Positions 44,968-56,174 of a stretch of DNA of 64,000 bases are shown piece by piece. This stretch comes from Ashinkailepas kermadecensis. Taxonomy: Eukaryota; Arthropoda; Thecostraca; Neolepadidae. Where the stretch lies: assembly GCA_034440615.1 (NCBI GenBank), contig JAOTOM010004841.1:5001-69000 (forward strand). The letters are read 5' to 3'. Within the stretch, counting starts at the first letter, position 1, and each line of letters begins with the position of its first letter. The notes under the pieces are model-generated. The model saw only the letters and a list, made by a program, of their open reading frames with translations, made no database searches and was not told the DNA's origin. Both the position numbers and the translations under genes were made by a program.

Positions 44968-45145
44968 GGGATTACTGGGGGAGGGAGCTCGAAATGCATG
45001 GATTTCACCCCGTTGGAGCCAATTGTAGCATTACACCATTCCAATCTTGTTAGAGCCTACTTTACACATAGGTATGTACCTACCTACCACATGTTCACTC
45101 GTTTCAACCGTCGATACCATGACGTTATCAGCGCCGTTGTTGACG

Positions 45146-46063
45146 TTACCGCGGCGTCATCCTGATGTGGATGGTGCCGCGAGCGCACAGCGTCACCGTC
45201 GGCACGGCGAAGCTCAGCTGGTCCGGTGTGCGCGCGCACACCTCGAAGCGGTACTTGCGCAGCAGGCGCACCAGCGTCAGCTTCAGCTCGAGCGTGCCGA
45301 AGCGCATGCCGAGGCAATTGCGCGGCCCGGCGCCAAACGCCAGCCATGCCATCGGGTGGTGGTCGCGGCGCGTCTCGCGCGAGAAGCGCTCCGGGTCGAA
45401 GCGCTCCGGGTCGGGCCAGAGCACCGGGTCGTGGTGGATGGACCAGACGGGCGCCAGGACGTTGACGCCGGCCGGCAGCTGGTACGGCCCCAGCTGGAAC
45501 GGCTCAGTCGCGTGGCGCGACACGAACGTCACCACCGGCGGGAACATGCGCAGCGACTCGCACATCACCTGCTCCAGGTAGGACAGCGCCGTCAGCTGAT
45601 CGTAGCGCGGATCCTCGTCCACCTGTCGGCAGGCGACCAATGGTCGGACTCAGACGACATGATCCGTTACACCCCGGCAGACACATATTTGCGTGCACAA
45701 GAACGGCGGCCTGTTTTGTAAGGAAAGGCCTGGTGGAATTCCTCAGGCACCAAAGAATGGCGTGAATAGAATGGATTCGTAAACCCCAGGCGGTTAGAGA
45801 AACGTGGCGTCTTTGGTGCTACATAAATACCCGCTCTCTTAAAGGCTGTAATCGCTTCACAGCGTTCTTTCTACCTCTCTATTCCTTCATATATCTCTCC
45901 CCTCCCACGCCTTTATCTCACCCACCCCCTCTCCCTCTTGTCCTCCCTCCCTCCCTATCCCTCTTTCCATTTCTTCCCCCTCTTTCCTCTCTTCAAACCA
46001 CGTCACTCCATCTCCTTTGTATCTCGCGCGTCTCTCGCGCTCTCTCTCTCTCTCTCTCGCGTC

Positions 46064-46141
<78 letters not shown>

Positions 46142-46177
46142 TCTGTCTCTCTCTCTCTCTGTCTCTCTGTCTCTCTG

Positions 46178-46274
<97 letters not shown>

Positions 46275-47462
46275 TTTCCCGGCGTGTATGGCTCGCCAGC
46301 ACCTCCAGCCATCTCCCAGCATCCATTTATCTACCCAGTATCACCCTCCATGTCATGTCATCCCTCTCCCCGCACATCACCTCCCCCACATGCCTGTCGC
46401 CTCTCCTCAACATACCGGCAAGTTTTGGACGATCTCCTGATAGAGTTTCTCCTGTATGTCTGGGTGCTTCGCCAGTAGGTAGGTGGTAAACATCAGCGCA
46501 TTGGCGGTCGTCTCGTAGCCGGCCAGCACCAGCACCAGCGCGTTGCTCTTGATCTCCTGGTCGGTCAGCTGCACTTTGGCGTGGATGCCTTCGGCGTCCT
46601 CGCCGCTGGCGTCCAACATCGTCTGCAGGATGTCCTGGAAGCGGGTCTGCGAGTCTGCGCGGCGCATGCTGATGACGCGAGTCAGGTTTTCGTTGATCAT
46701 CTTGATCATCTGCGAGGAGAGCGCGAAAAGCTTCAGCAGGAGGCCGAACACCTGCGCAATCAGCGGGAATGCGAACGCCGTCACGGTGATGAGGTTGGAC
46801 GCGTGGTCCATGAAGAAGCGCACCCGATGCAGGAACGGGTCGTCCTTGTTGCGCTGGCAGTCGGCGCGCAGCGCTAGAACGCAGGCGGCGATCACGTCGC
46901 AGGTGAGCGCCTGGAAGATGGCGTGCACGTCCACGTCCTCACCACGCGCCACCGCCGCGTCAATCACTTCCAGGGTAGTGTCGACGCAGCGACTCACCTG
47001 CGGCGACAGCTGCTTCATCTTGCCGGCCGTGAAGCACGAGATCATCAACGAGCGCATGGGCTTCCAGCGTGCCGTGTTCACCTGCACCACCGAATCGGAG
47101 AAGTCGTTCGTGGAGATGGACGGCGGCGGCCGCGCCGAGAAGTGCTTGAAGTCCTTGATGAACACGTCGCGCAGCAGGTCCAGGTCCTTGACAATCACGT
47201 AGCGGTGTACGCCCATGTGGTAGCCGACGATGTCGCCGTGCTGCTTCAGCCAGTCGTCGATGACCAGGTGGCACGGCTTGGCCCCGAAGCGGAACTGCAT
47301 CGCATTGCCGAGGAAGAGGCTGGGCGCCGGGCCGGGCAGGCCGGCGTCCCGCAGCACGTGTAGGAAGCGGTGGCGCCGCCGCAGCCAAACACTCACGACG
47401 AGCGTCAGCAGGGCGAGCAGACAGGCCGTCACCGGGCCCATCGTCAGCAACTGCACCCACAT
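45146..47462 (-). CDS. cytochrome P450, CYP3-clan-like, two coding exons
   Basis: Heme-thiolate monooxygenase of the ER membrane, probably acting on xenobiotics or endogenous lipophiles. Exon 1 is 47462-46416, ending CTTGCCG before donor GTATGT; exon 2 is 45622-45146, after acceptor CCGACAG. Phase is 0 and the 793-bp intron (46415-45623) contains a CT microsatellite. The spliced protein is 507 residues, normal for the family. Features seen: N-terminal membrane anchor (~9-28) then a basic stretch and a PGPAP hinge (~41), I-helix AGYETT (314-319), ExxR as ESLR (371-374), DPERFDPERF, and heme loop FGAGPRNCLG with Cys452. Met at 47516 would add 18 residues, but the Met at 47462 sits right before the anchor. 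No stops or frameshifts; all signatures intact. GC-rich codon use. CYP3-clan placement is judged by motif style and remains tentative. Confidence 0.93.
46031..46271. repeat. (CT)n microsatellite inside the P450 intron
   Basis: About 240 bp of CT (GA on the coding strand) with CTGTCT interruptions at 46128-46210. It lies 144 bp inside the intron donor. The Leu-Ser or Arg-Glu frames here are artefacts. Confidence 0.97.
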
Positions 47463-47736
47463 CTCGTCCGCTGTATCGACCCGCCTATTCGTTTGGTCAG
47501 TCAGCCGATGATTCACCCGTGTTCATCAGCCTGGTTAACCTTCCAACGATCGGCTTGCGGCGGGCTCGGCGGCCGAAGCTGGTGTCACTATCACGCTGCC
47601 TGTGCTATCTGTCAGCCAGAGATACCCTCAAGACTGGTCGGCACGTCTCCGTGCCGGTCACAAACGTCTGCACCGCACGCGACACGCTGATTAGCACCGC
47701 TATCTTGCCGTCGCCACTGTCCAGCGCTTCACCCAG
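47463..47736 (-). promoter_or_regulatory. P450 5' flank (putative promoter and 5' UTR)
   Basis: Sequence immediately upstream of the P450 start codon. I see no clear TATA box at the expected distance. The frame is open upstream to a Met at 47516. Assigned by position only. Confidence 0.3.
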
Positions 47737-48125
47737 CGGGATCGGGTCGGTTGCCACTTCACCCAGCGGGATCGGGTCGGTTGCCACTTCACCCAGCGGG
47801 GTCGGGTCGGTTGCCACTTCACTCAGCGGGAGTGGTCGGCAGTCACCTCACCCAGTGGGACTAATCGGCAGTCACTTCACCAGCGGGACTGGTCGGCAGT
47901 CACCTCACCCAGCGGGACTGGGCGGCAGTCACCTCACCCAGCGGGACTGGTCGGCAGTCACCTCACCCAGCGGGACTGGGCGGCAGTCACTTTACCAGCG
48001 GGACTGGTCGGCAGTCACCTCACCCAGCGGGACTGGGCGGCAGTCACTTTACCCAGCAGGACTGGTCGGCTACTGCTTCACGTCACTCCCGGGGCCAGCT
48101 TGATGGTCGGTTGCCACTTCACCCG
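47737..48125. repeat. ~30-bp minisatellite upstream of the P450 gene, ~13 copies
   Basis: Units of the form CAGCGGGACTGGTCGGCAGT, CACCTCACC. The first three copies are AGCGGGATCGGGTCGGTTGC, CACTTCACC (30 bp); later copies are 28-29 bp. It starts about 275 bp upstream of the P450 start codon. The plus frame 47519-48103 is repeat-derived. Confidence 0.93.
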
Positions 48126-49224
48126 CCACGGCGGGGCCGGATGTCACCCGACGCCGGGCAGCCCAGCCGTGCGCAACAACACGCCGAGTTTCACCTGCCG
48201 CCGCGTCGTCACCGCCGGTCGATAGCGCTCCCAATCGGCGCCGAAGATCTCCCGGCCGACAGCCGAGCCGGTGTTCACGCTGTGAATATCCGATAGCTCG
48301 TGCAGCTGTGTTCCGGTGGCTGGTGCCAACGCGGAGACCGTCCACCGAACCGAAGCCGGCTCAGCGTCACTAACGCGCGCGCCCGCTGCCCACCCGGCCT
48401 CCCGACTCCGCAGACAGGCGCAGTCAGCTGACGAAGCGGTGCTCGGAGATCCCACGTCAGTGGTGATTCAAGGGCAGCACTGCGCTCGCGGCGATGGAGA
48501 CCCATCGGTTGCAGCGGCGCAGCCAGGAGAAAGGAGGACGGGGTAGGGATGTCAAGTTATGTACTTTTCGGGCGGCCAGCCAGACGCAATGGTGGAGAAA
48601 GCTTGCAACAAAAAAGCCAAGCATGATACTCCGTGGAGCTAATCGCATCAATGCTTGATAGCTATAGCTGATTAACGTATTGCAAGCAATCGACTTTACA
48701 ATAGATCATCCTCGGGTGAGAATGGCGCGGTTGCGGGCGCCCGCGCTCGTCTGTGAGGTACGCAGACCTCACACCTGTGAGGTTTGCGGTGCGTCACGGG
48801 AAGAGTCAGCTGACTAGTGACCACTGACCAGCGTCAGCCCTCCTGCCTTGCGGCTCTGCGGCGTCTGCGCCCGTGCTCGTCTGCACTGCTCGGCCAACGG
48901 CGTCAGGTCAGTGACCCGCCGCTGCTGCTGTTTTGGTATGGTACACCGGGATTTGGTTCATGTTCAAGTGCAGCACAGTTGTTCAGGGAATTTCCACGTG
49001 ACATCTACAGTTCTGTAAGAAAAATTGTGTGGTGTAAACTAACTTTAGCAATCTTAATTGCAAACTGCCTTTCATCTCGAACACTCTCGCTAAACTATGC
49101 TTGATTAGCAAAAAAAAATATGCTTACAATTGTCGTCCTGTGGTTATTGCTTGTCAATGGTTTTAAAGCGCAGCGCTGGTGCCGCAAATTGACTAAGTCA
49201 CTCTCTTCAAACCACGAACAGGGT
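48126..49224. other. unassigned, GC-rich then mixed
   Basis: A GC-rich part (48126-48540) holds a minus frame ending at 48144 with IFGADWERYRPAVTTRRQ and VKLGVLLRTAGLPG. An AG (TTCACAG) precedes that stretch, so an unknown upstream exon is possible but unsupported. From 48650 to 49224 nothing is recognised; short TGTGAGGT/ACCTCACA inverted words lie at 48750-48785. Confidence 0.35.
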
Positions 49225-49345
49225 GGAACGTTGGAAGAACGACGCAGGCACGTCCATGTGTACGTTTGGAGAATGACGCAGGCACGTCCATGTGTACGTT
49301 TGGAGAACGACGCAGGCACGTCAAATATCACACGTCCATGTGCAC
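49225..49345. repeat. 34-bp tandem repeat, ~3 copies
   Basis: GACGCAGGCACGTC recurs at 49241, 49275 (one mismatch outside the core) and 49309, a 34-bp spacing, joined by CATGTGTACGTTTGGAGAA. Confidence 0.9.
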
Positions 49346-49774
49346 GCAAAAGCGATAAGCTCACGGGTGCTTGGGTGCACATCGTATCACACAATGGGTA
49401 TAGCAAATGTGTCACATTTAGTCAAGACTGCTGAAGCACAGATTATTACCAGAATGCGACACGACGCTTTGAAACAATCAACGAAAAAACCGATCGTCAA
49501 CGGGTAAACTACATCAGCACTGTCCGTCTTTCCCAGGCTGCCATGGCCCGGGTTCACGTGAAGCGAGTCTTCCCCTGCGACCAAGCCCTCCTCTCCCTGC
49601 TCCTCTCGGTAACATGCTGACCTCGCCCCTGCCATCCCAGTTCCCCTGCCCGTTCCGTCAGCGCTTCTGCTGTCGCCCCTGTGGCCCCAATCTTCCCGCC
49701 CATCTCGGTGGCATGCGAGAGATGCCATTGCCGTTTCAGTTCGTCCAGCCGCCCGCGGCGAGATGGCAGCGAAA
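49346..49774. other. unassigned spacer before the 52-bp array
   Basis: No gene. The minus frame through here is an extension of the open frames of the adjacent array. Confidence 0.4.
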
Positions 49775-50807
49775 GCCGCCGACACAACGCCAGTGACCGG
49801 ACTGTGCCGCGTCCAGCCGCCGACAACACCAAGACACAACGCCAGTGACCGGACTGTGCCGCGTCCAGCCGCCGACAACACCAAGACACAACACCAGTGA
49901 CCGGACTGTGCCGCGTCCAGCCGCCGACAACGCCAAGACACAACGCCAGTGACCGGACTGTGCCGCGTCCAGCCGCCGACAACGCCAAGACACAACACCA
50001 GTGACCGGACTGTGCCGCGTCCAGCCGCCGACAACGCCAAGACACAACACCAGTGACCGGACTGTGCCGCGTCCGGCCGCCGACAACACCAAGACACAAC
50101 ACCAGTGACCGGACTGTGCCGCGTCCAGCCGCCGACAACGCCAAGACACAACACCAGTGACCGGACTGTGCCGCGTCCAGCCGCCGACAACGCCAAGACA
50201 CAACACCAGTGACCGGACTGTGCCGCGTCCAGCCGCCGACAACGCCAAGACACAACGCCAGTGACCGGACTGTGCCGCGTCCAGCCGCCGACAACACCAA
50301 GACACAACACCAGTGACCGGACTGTGCCGCGTCCAGCCGCCGACAACGCCAAGACACAACACCAGTGACCGGACTGTGCCGCGTCCAGCCGCCGACAACG
50401 CCAAGACACAACACCAGTGACCGGACTGTGCCGCGTCCAGCCGCCGACAACGCCAAGACACAACACCAGTGACCGGACTGTGCCGCGTCCAGCCGCCGAC
50501 AACGCCAAGACACAACACCAGTGACCGGACTGTGCCGCGTCCAGCCGCCGACAACGCCAAGACACAACATCAGTGACCGGACTGTGCCGCGTCCAGCCGC
50601 CGACAACGCCAAGACACAACACCAGTGACCGGACTGTGCCGCGTCCAGCCGCCGACAACGCCAAGACACAACACCAGTGACCGGACTGTGCCGCGTCCAG
50701 CCGCCGACAACGCCAAGACACAACACCAGTGACCGGACTGTGCCGCGTCCAGCCGCCGACAACGCCAAGACACAACACCAGTGATCGGACTGTGCCGCGT
50801 CCGGCGT
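49775..50807. repeat. 52-bp tandem array, ~20 copies
   Basis: Units CAGTGACCGGACTGTGCCGC, GTCCAGCCGCCGACAACGCC, AAGACACAACAC (52 bp) with almost only A/G changes at two positions. Copies are highly uniform. All minus frames stay open (up to 478 codons, 52-residue period) because 52 is not a multiple of 3 and no stop occurs; not genes. Confidence 0.97.
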
Positions 50808-51083
50808 ACCCACCATCTGTCACTGCAGGGCGACTGGGACTGCTCCCAGCCGCATGTGCTGCTGGACACCGTCCGGCGACCCATCATCTGTCACTGCAGG
50901 GCGACTGGGACTGCTCCCAGCCGCATGTGCTGCTGGACACCGTCCGGCGACCCACCATCTGTCACTGCAGGGCGACTGGGACTTCTCCCAGTCGCATGTG
51001 CTGCTGGACACCGTCCGGCGACCCATCATCTGTCACTGCAGGGCGACTGGGACTGCGCCCAGCCGCATGTGCTGCTGGGACAC
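50808..51083. repeat. 71-bp tandem array, ~4 copies
   Basis: CACTGCAGGGCGACTGGGAC recurs at 50821, 50892, 50963 and 51034, exactly 71 bp apart. It abuts the 52-bp array, and both share GTCCGGCG/GTCCAGCC at their junctions. Confidence 0.95.
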
Positions 51084-52050
51084 CGGTGTCGCTGTCGCAT
51101 CTGAACAGCAACTCGGTGAGGAAGGCTGGCTTTGTGCATAGGCCCAAACTGTATGCGATAACCGAAACAGATATTTCATAACCGTGGCGGGTATTACAAA
51201 ACCGTAACGGGTATTTGGTAACCAAAGTGAGCATTTCGCATGACCGAAATGGATATTTCGAAACCAAAATGTGTGCTAAATTTGAATAGTGGAAAGTGGT
51301 GCACTCTGTTCAGCAATTCCAGACCCGCAGCACAAAAGGTACACCATAGTTGTATCCGGTGCGGCGTTTCAATCACCTACCCGGCTCATGTATCTTCACC
51401 CTGCCAAATGGCTTCGTTTTGGACAACTATATCTTGTTGGAGATACAAGGTCACAACCAAAGCTTGAAGAAGGTGTAAAATCCATCTTGTTCTGCTGCGT
51501 GAGGTAAGACCGATTTTTTTTTGCAGGGAGAGAGACGGTGGCTTAACGACAATCCCGAGAAGGGCAGAAGCTATGGCCGTACGACGGGAAACCGGTGAGC
51601 ACACAGAACAATACAATCATAACCGTATCGTCAGAATCGTCAGAATCGTAGGTTAGAGTCCAATGCAAATGCAAAGGCTTAACCTTTATGTAACCATCTT
51701 CGTCCCGTGCTATTAGCCGTAAAAAAAGAATCTTTTCTCGCTCTTACCCAACTCATGGCTGAAAAAGAGATCCAAATGTTGCCTTTTAGATCTTCCACTT
51801 TTCCTCACAATCTTTGCATCCGCTTTGGCAATGCCAACAAGGGCGTCGCCACCGGGGGGGGGGGCAGCGGGGGCAATCTCCCCCCCCCCCCTGCCGTGAA
51901 ACTGCCCCCCCCCTCCTGAAATTTGAGGAGGCCCCTATCCGCAAATGCACAGCAAAAAAGGTGAGCAAGGAGGCCGACGGGACAGAAGATCATGCTGTCA
52001 ATGAAGCCTCAAGACTGACGAGGCCCCCAGGAAATATAATCAGGTCTCTA
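51084..52050. other. unassigned, with AACCGTAACGG-like scraps and G/C runs
   Basis: 51150-51265 contains loose repeats of ATAACCGAAA/AAACCGTAACGG and GGATATTTC or GGGTATTT spaced 25-30 bp. 51843-51920 is a G-run/C-run pair (GGGGGCAGCGGGGGCAATCT, then C-runs) like the ends of the GGCC-rich elements. No gene. Confidence 0.4.
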
Positions 52051-54060
52051 TAAGAGACGTAGAACAGAGATTGGGAGGAGCCCCCATGACGAAAAGGAGG
52101 CCCCATGACGAAAAGGAGGCCCCCATGACGAAAAGGAGGCCCCCATGACGAAAAGGAGGCCCCAAGACGTAGAACAGAGATTGGGAGGAGGCCCCCAGGA
52201 CGAAAAGGAGGCCCCAAGACGTAGAACAGAGATTGGGAGGAGCCCCTCAGGACGAAAAGGGGCCCCCAGGAGGAAAAGGAGGCCCCCAGGACGAAAAGGA
52301 GGCCCCCAGCACGAAAAGGAGGCCCCTAAGACGTAGAACAGAGATTGTGAGGTGGCCCCCAGGACGAAAAGGAGGCCCCCAGGACGAAAAGGAGGCCCCA
52401 GGACGCAAAGGAAGCCCCCAAGACGTAGAACAGAGATTGGGAGGAGGCCCCCAGGACTAAAAGGAGGCCCCCAGGACGAAAAGGAGGCCCCTGGAACGAA
52501 AAGGATGCACCCAAGGACGAAAAGGAGGCCCCTAAGACGTAGAACAGAGATTGGGAGGTAGCCCCAGGACGAAAAGGAGGCCCCAGGACGAAAAGGAGGC
52601 CCCCAGCACGAAAAGGAGGCCCTCAGGACGGAAAGGATGCCACCGAGACGGGCAAGAAGCCACCCAGGTTGGACGAAAAGGCTTCCGATGGGTGGCAGGA
52701 TATTCTTAATTTGGAAAACGAGGCCCCCAAGACGGAAGAGGATGCCCCTGCAATATAAAATTAAGACATGATAGGGGAGATTTCTCCGGACGCAATAGGG
52801 AGCCCCAAGACGGGTAAGAAGGTCTCCACAGGAATGAGAGAACGCCACCGAGACCAGCCAGATGAGGCCCATATTTTGGCAGAGGAAGACCCTAGAAGAG
52901 AAGATCTAGGACTAGGACGCAAAAGCACCCTGCTAAGAGGATAATGAGGCTCCAAGCACAGATAAGGAGGCCCCCATGACGTGAGAGGAGGCCCCTAATT
53001 TGAAAAAGGAGTCACCTAGGAGAGGGTAGGAGTCCCCAGAAATCAAGAGAGTCTCAAAAATGACACGGAGGCAACAAGGATTGCAAAGGAGGCCCCAACA
53101 CCGGAAAGGAGGCCCCAGAATATGAGAGGAGGCCCTAAGACGGAAAAGGAAGCCAGTGGATATGAGATGAGGTTTCGGAGACGCAAAAGCAGGCCCAAAC
53201 GGGTGAGGTTCCACCGAGATAGAAAAGGATGATCCAGAGACGTGGCAGGAGGCACCTAATTCGGAAGAGAACGACACAAGATTGGAAATGAGACCCCATG
53301 ATGAACGAGGAGGCCCCTAAAATAGGAGAGAAAGGCCATTGGATAAGAGAGATGGCTCCCAGGCGGAAAAGAAGGCTCGAAGACGGCTAAGAAGGTCCCC
53401 GGGAAATAACAAGGCCACTAAGATAGGAAAGGTTGCCAGTAATTTGGCAGAGGAGGCGCCTGGGAGAGAAGAGGAGTCCACCAGGAGATAAGAGACCACC
53501 CCTAAGATGGGTAAAGATCGAATCCACACGCAGAGCAGGAGGCCCCCAAGGCGTGAGAGGAGGCCCCTAGTTTGAAAAAGAAGGCCTCTAGAAGAGAAAT
53601 GAGGCACCTGCCGGACTCGAGAGGAGTCCCTCAAGAAGGAGTAGGTCTCCAGGACCAAATGAGGCCCCGAAGACCGGAAAGAATTCCCAGGAAATGAGAG
53701 GAGGCCCTTAAGATGGGAGTGGTAGCAGGTATGGAAGGAGGTGAGGTTTCCAAAATTGAAGTTCCCTCAAGACGGGTAAGGCTTTGCCAGGATAAAGGAG
53801 GAGGCCCACGAGGCGTGGCAGGAGGCCCCTAATTTGGTAGAGAATGCCCCTCGAAGATGAGAGGAAGCCCCATGCCATGTTAAAGGGGCCCCAGAATGCA
53901 AGAGGAGGCCCTCCAAGACAGGAGAGGAGGACCATTGAATATGGAGGAGGGTAGGACACACAAGGAGACGTCGAAAACCGGTAAAAAGGCTCTAGGAAAT
54001 GAGACGAGACCCTTAAGACGCGACAGGAGGCCTATAATTTGCAAGAAGAAACCCCTAAGA
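52051..54060. repeat. AGGCCCC-type ~20-bp minisatellite with a higher-order insert
   Basis: Basic unit AGGCCCCCAGGACGAAAAGG (20 bp). A second segment, AAGACGTAGAACAGAGATTG, is inserted at about 52053, 52166, 52216, 52330, 52420 and 52532, giving a higher-order pattern. From 52700 to 54060 the units degenerate but keep GAGGCCCC at about 20-30-bp spacing. The long minus frame at 52048-52872 is repeat-derived. Confidence 0.9.
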
Positions 54061-54079
54061 AATAGTAGGAGTCGTGTCT

Positions 54080-54900
54080 GGGTACTTTAAAATCACGATA
54101 TGGGCCCCAAAAGATCCGGCCGGTGCCCCCGCAAATTACGCTGAGCCTGGGGTACCAAGAATTCACGCCCGGACCACGAAAATCATGCCAGGGGCACGAC
54201 AGGTCGTACCGTGCCCCAACAGTCTCATTGGGACCAAAACAAATGAAGCCGGAGCAACGAAAAACAATCCGGACATGGATAATCACTCTGGAGCCCCAAC
54301 AATGACGCCAAAAGCCCCCAAAACGCATTGGACCCCCAAAAAGTGTCGGGGGCCGCTGTAACTCGCGCTAGGGATCCAAGAAAATGACGTCGGGGCCCAA
54401 AAGATCACATTGGACTCAAAAAAGTCGCGTCGCAGCCCTTGAAAATCACACTGGAGGCCCAGAAGGTCGCCCCGGGGCCCAAAAAGTTGCAGCTGCCCCA
54501 AAAACAAATCCTTAACCGGAATGTCACTCTGGGACAAAAAAAAACTCCTTCAGTGGCCGTAGTGCTATATCAAAGGGGCAAATGCCCCCTCCATCCTGAG
54601 AGGGATAAGCTCCAAAGAATCGTGCCGGGGCCTCAAAAATCGCGCTGGGGCCACCAAAATTCGCGTCGGTCCACCAGAATTCGCGTATGGGTCTCCAAAT
54701 AAATACGGCGAGCCCCGGAAAACTCGCTCCGAGGCCCGAAAAATTGCAACAGGAACCGCCAAAATCACGTTGGGGCCACAGCTAAATACAACGCGTCCCA
54801 CAAACTCGAACCGGTCCTCCCAAATATCGCGCTCGGGACCCACAATTCCCATCGGTAGTCCCGTCGAGGCTCTACAAAATTGGCGTCTAGGGCCACACGT
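54080..54900 (-). repeat. GGCCCC-type degenerate minisatellite, minus orientation
   Basis: Complement of the unit type seen at 23990-24850: GGGGCCC, CAAAAATCGCG-like units every 26-30 bp. At 54555-54610 it contains an end-like patch with CAGTGGCCGTAGTGCTATAT, AAAGGGGCAAATGCCCCCTC. Confidence 0.75.
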
Positions 54901-54907
54901 AAGCACA

Positions 54908-55695
54908 GTGTGACCACAAACACCGGATCGGTATCCGAAAAAAATCAAGCTGAAGCCCTCCAAAATAAGGAGGGATTCCAACAACTAAATGCCCAGGTTA
55001 AAAACAATGGCTCTGGAACATCGACCATATTATCAGATGCCTTCACAAATTGCGTACGGCACCGAAAAACAAACCGGATCTCGAACAATCGAGGTGGGAT
55101 ACAAAAACATGGCGCCAAGGGCTCGAGAAATTAGGCCGGGATTCGGACTTTTAAAAAAATCATAAAAGATTCACAAAAATCGCATTGGCCCAGAAAACTG
55201 GGGTTGGGTCTCCGGAACCACGCGCCTGGGCGCGATAAGCCGCTCTGGGACCTAGAAACATCGTACCGAAGCCCCAAGATTGTACTGGGGCCCAACAAGT
55301 GTGCGTCAGAAGCCCAAAATAAACACATCGGGACCCTAAGAGCACAACGGGGGCCGAAAATACAACTGGCCCTCCAAAGCGCACAGAGTCTCACAAAAAG
55401 CGACAGGGCCTTAACACATGCGTTGTAGCCATAAATACACATACCGGGAGGTCTAAAAAATACACCGGAAGCTCTCAAGGCACACAGGGGCCATGATAAC
55501 GCACAAGTGCCTGAAGAAGTGGCTGGGGCCGCAAAAGGCAACATGGTTCCAAAACAAACAAAAAGACCGGGCTCTAAATAAACACATCGGGATCTTCGAA
55601 AACGCCCTGACACGTCAAAAAAATCATCGGTGCACAAAAAATGCAAGAAACCCTAACACGAGCAGGGGGTTCGAAAATGTTTTAGGCCCCTAACA
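54908..55695 (-). repeat. left arm of an inverted repeat built of GGCCC-type units
   Basis: Inverted relative of 56175-56985. The order of individual degenerate units is kept: for example CGGGATCTTCGAAAACGCCC (~55578) corresponds to the complement at ~56252-56272, and CACGCGCCTGGGCGCG (~55221) to CGCGCCCAGGCGCGTGG (~56630). Thus the whole segment, not single units, was duplicated. Divergence is perhaps 20-25%. Confidence 0.75.
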
Positions 55696-56174
55696 ATAAA
55701 TGGATTGGAGCCATAATACACAATCATGGACCAAGAAAGACGCAACGGGTCCAAAAAACAACGCTGAGGCAGGGCCTCGGTTCGGTAGTCAATCTGGGAG
55801 GATAGCAGCAAGGATATGCAGTGCATCAAAGCTCAGCGGAAACCGCATTTCATAACTACCAGAAAATGTGGGAAGTAGGAAACCAATGATCGAATTTAAT
55901 CAATCGACTTTTCGCAGCGAACGCCCATACGAAGCATTCCATCACGTCAAATATGGCGCAAGTCTATCATGTGGCAGCAATTAGCAAAACGCAGAAGGCC
56001 TAGCAGAAACCGTAGCATCGCACGAAGTGTGGCGAATGCACCGAATACGAAAGATGGGTGTGCACGTGCACTGACGTTGCCGTCGTGGCGACCGGGTGCT
56101 ATGAACTGGAATGCCTGAAGTTGTGAAATTTTGTATTTTAAAGTGGTGGGTAATACATTTTAAATTGAAGTTAT
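55696..56174. other. spacer of the 54.9-57.0 kb inverted repeat
   Basis: About 480 bp with no counterpart and no recognised gene. Confidence 0.5.

Larger units (their letters stand above)
44041..45100. other. unassigned, downstream of the P450 gene
   Basis: 44070-44160 carries GTGCAAGTNCCCTTTTC-like units about 28 bp apart (3-4 copies). 44616-44653 is a perfect hairpin (separate entry). A plus frame at 44603-44881 has no domain. A C-run lies at about 44907-44918. Confidence 0.4.

Noticed and set aside
45047..47363. Plus-strand frames opposite the P450 (for example 45047-45721, 46543-47202, 46923-47363)
   Set aside because: Antisense shadows of GC-rich P450 exons. The minus-strand frame has all P450 motifs and proper splice sites.
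49387..50823. Long minus frames (478, 420, 274 codons) with a 52-residue period
   Set aside because: The 52-bp unit has no stop on that strand and 52 is not a multiple of 3, so all frames remain open.
52048..52872. 274-codon minus frame rich in Phe, Gly, Pro and Leu
   Set aside because: Reads through the AGGCCCC minisatellite; the plus strand is equally open.
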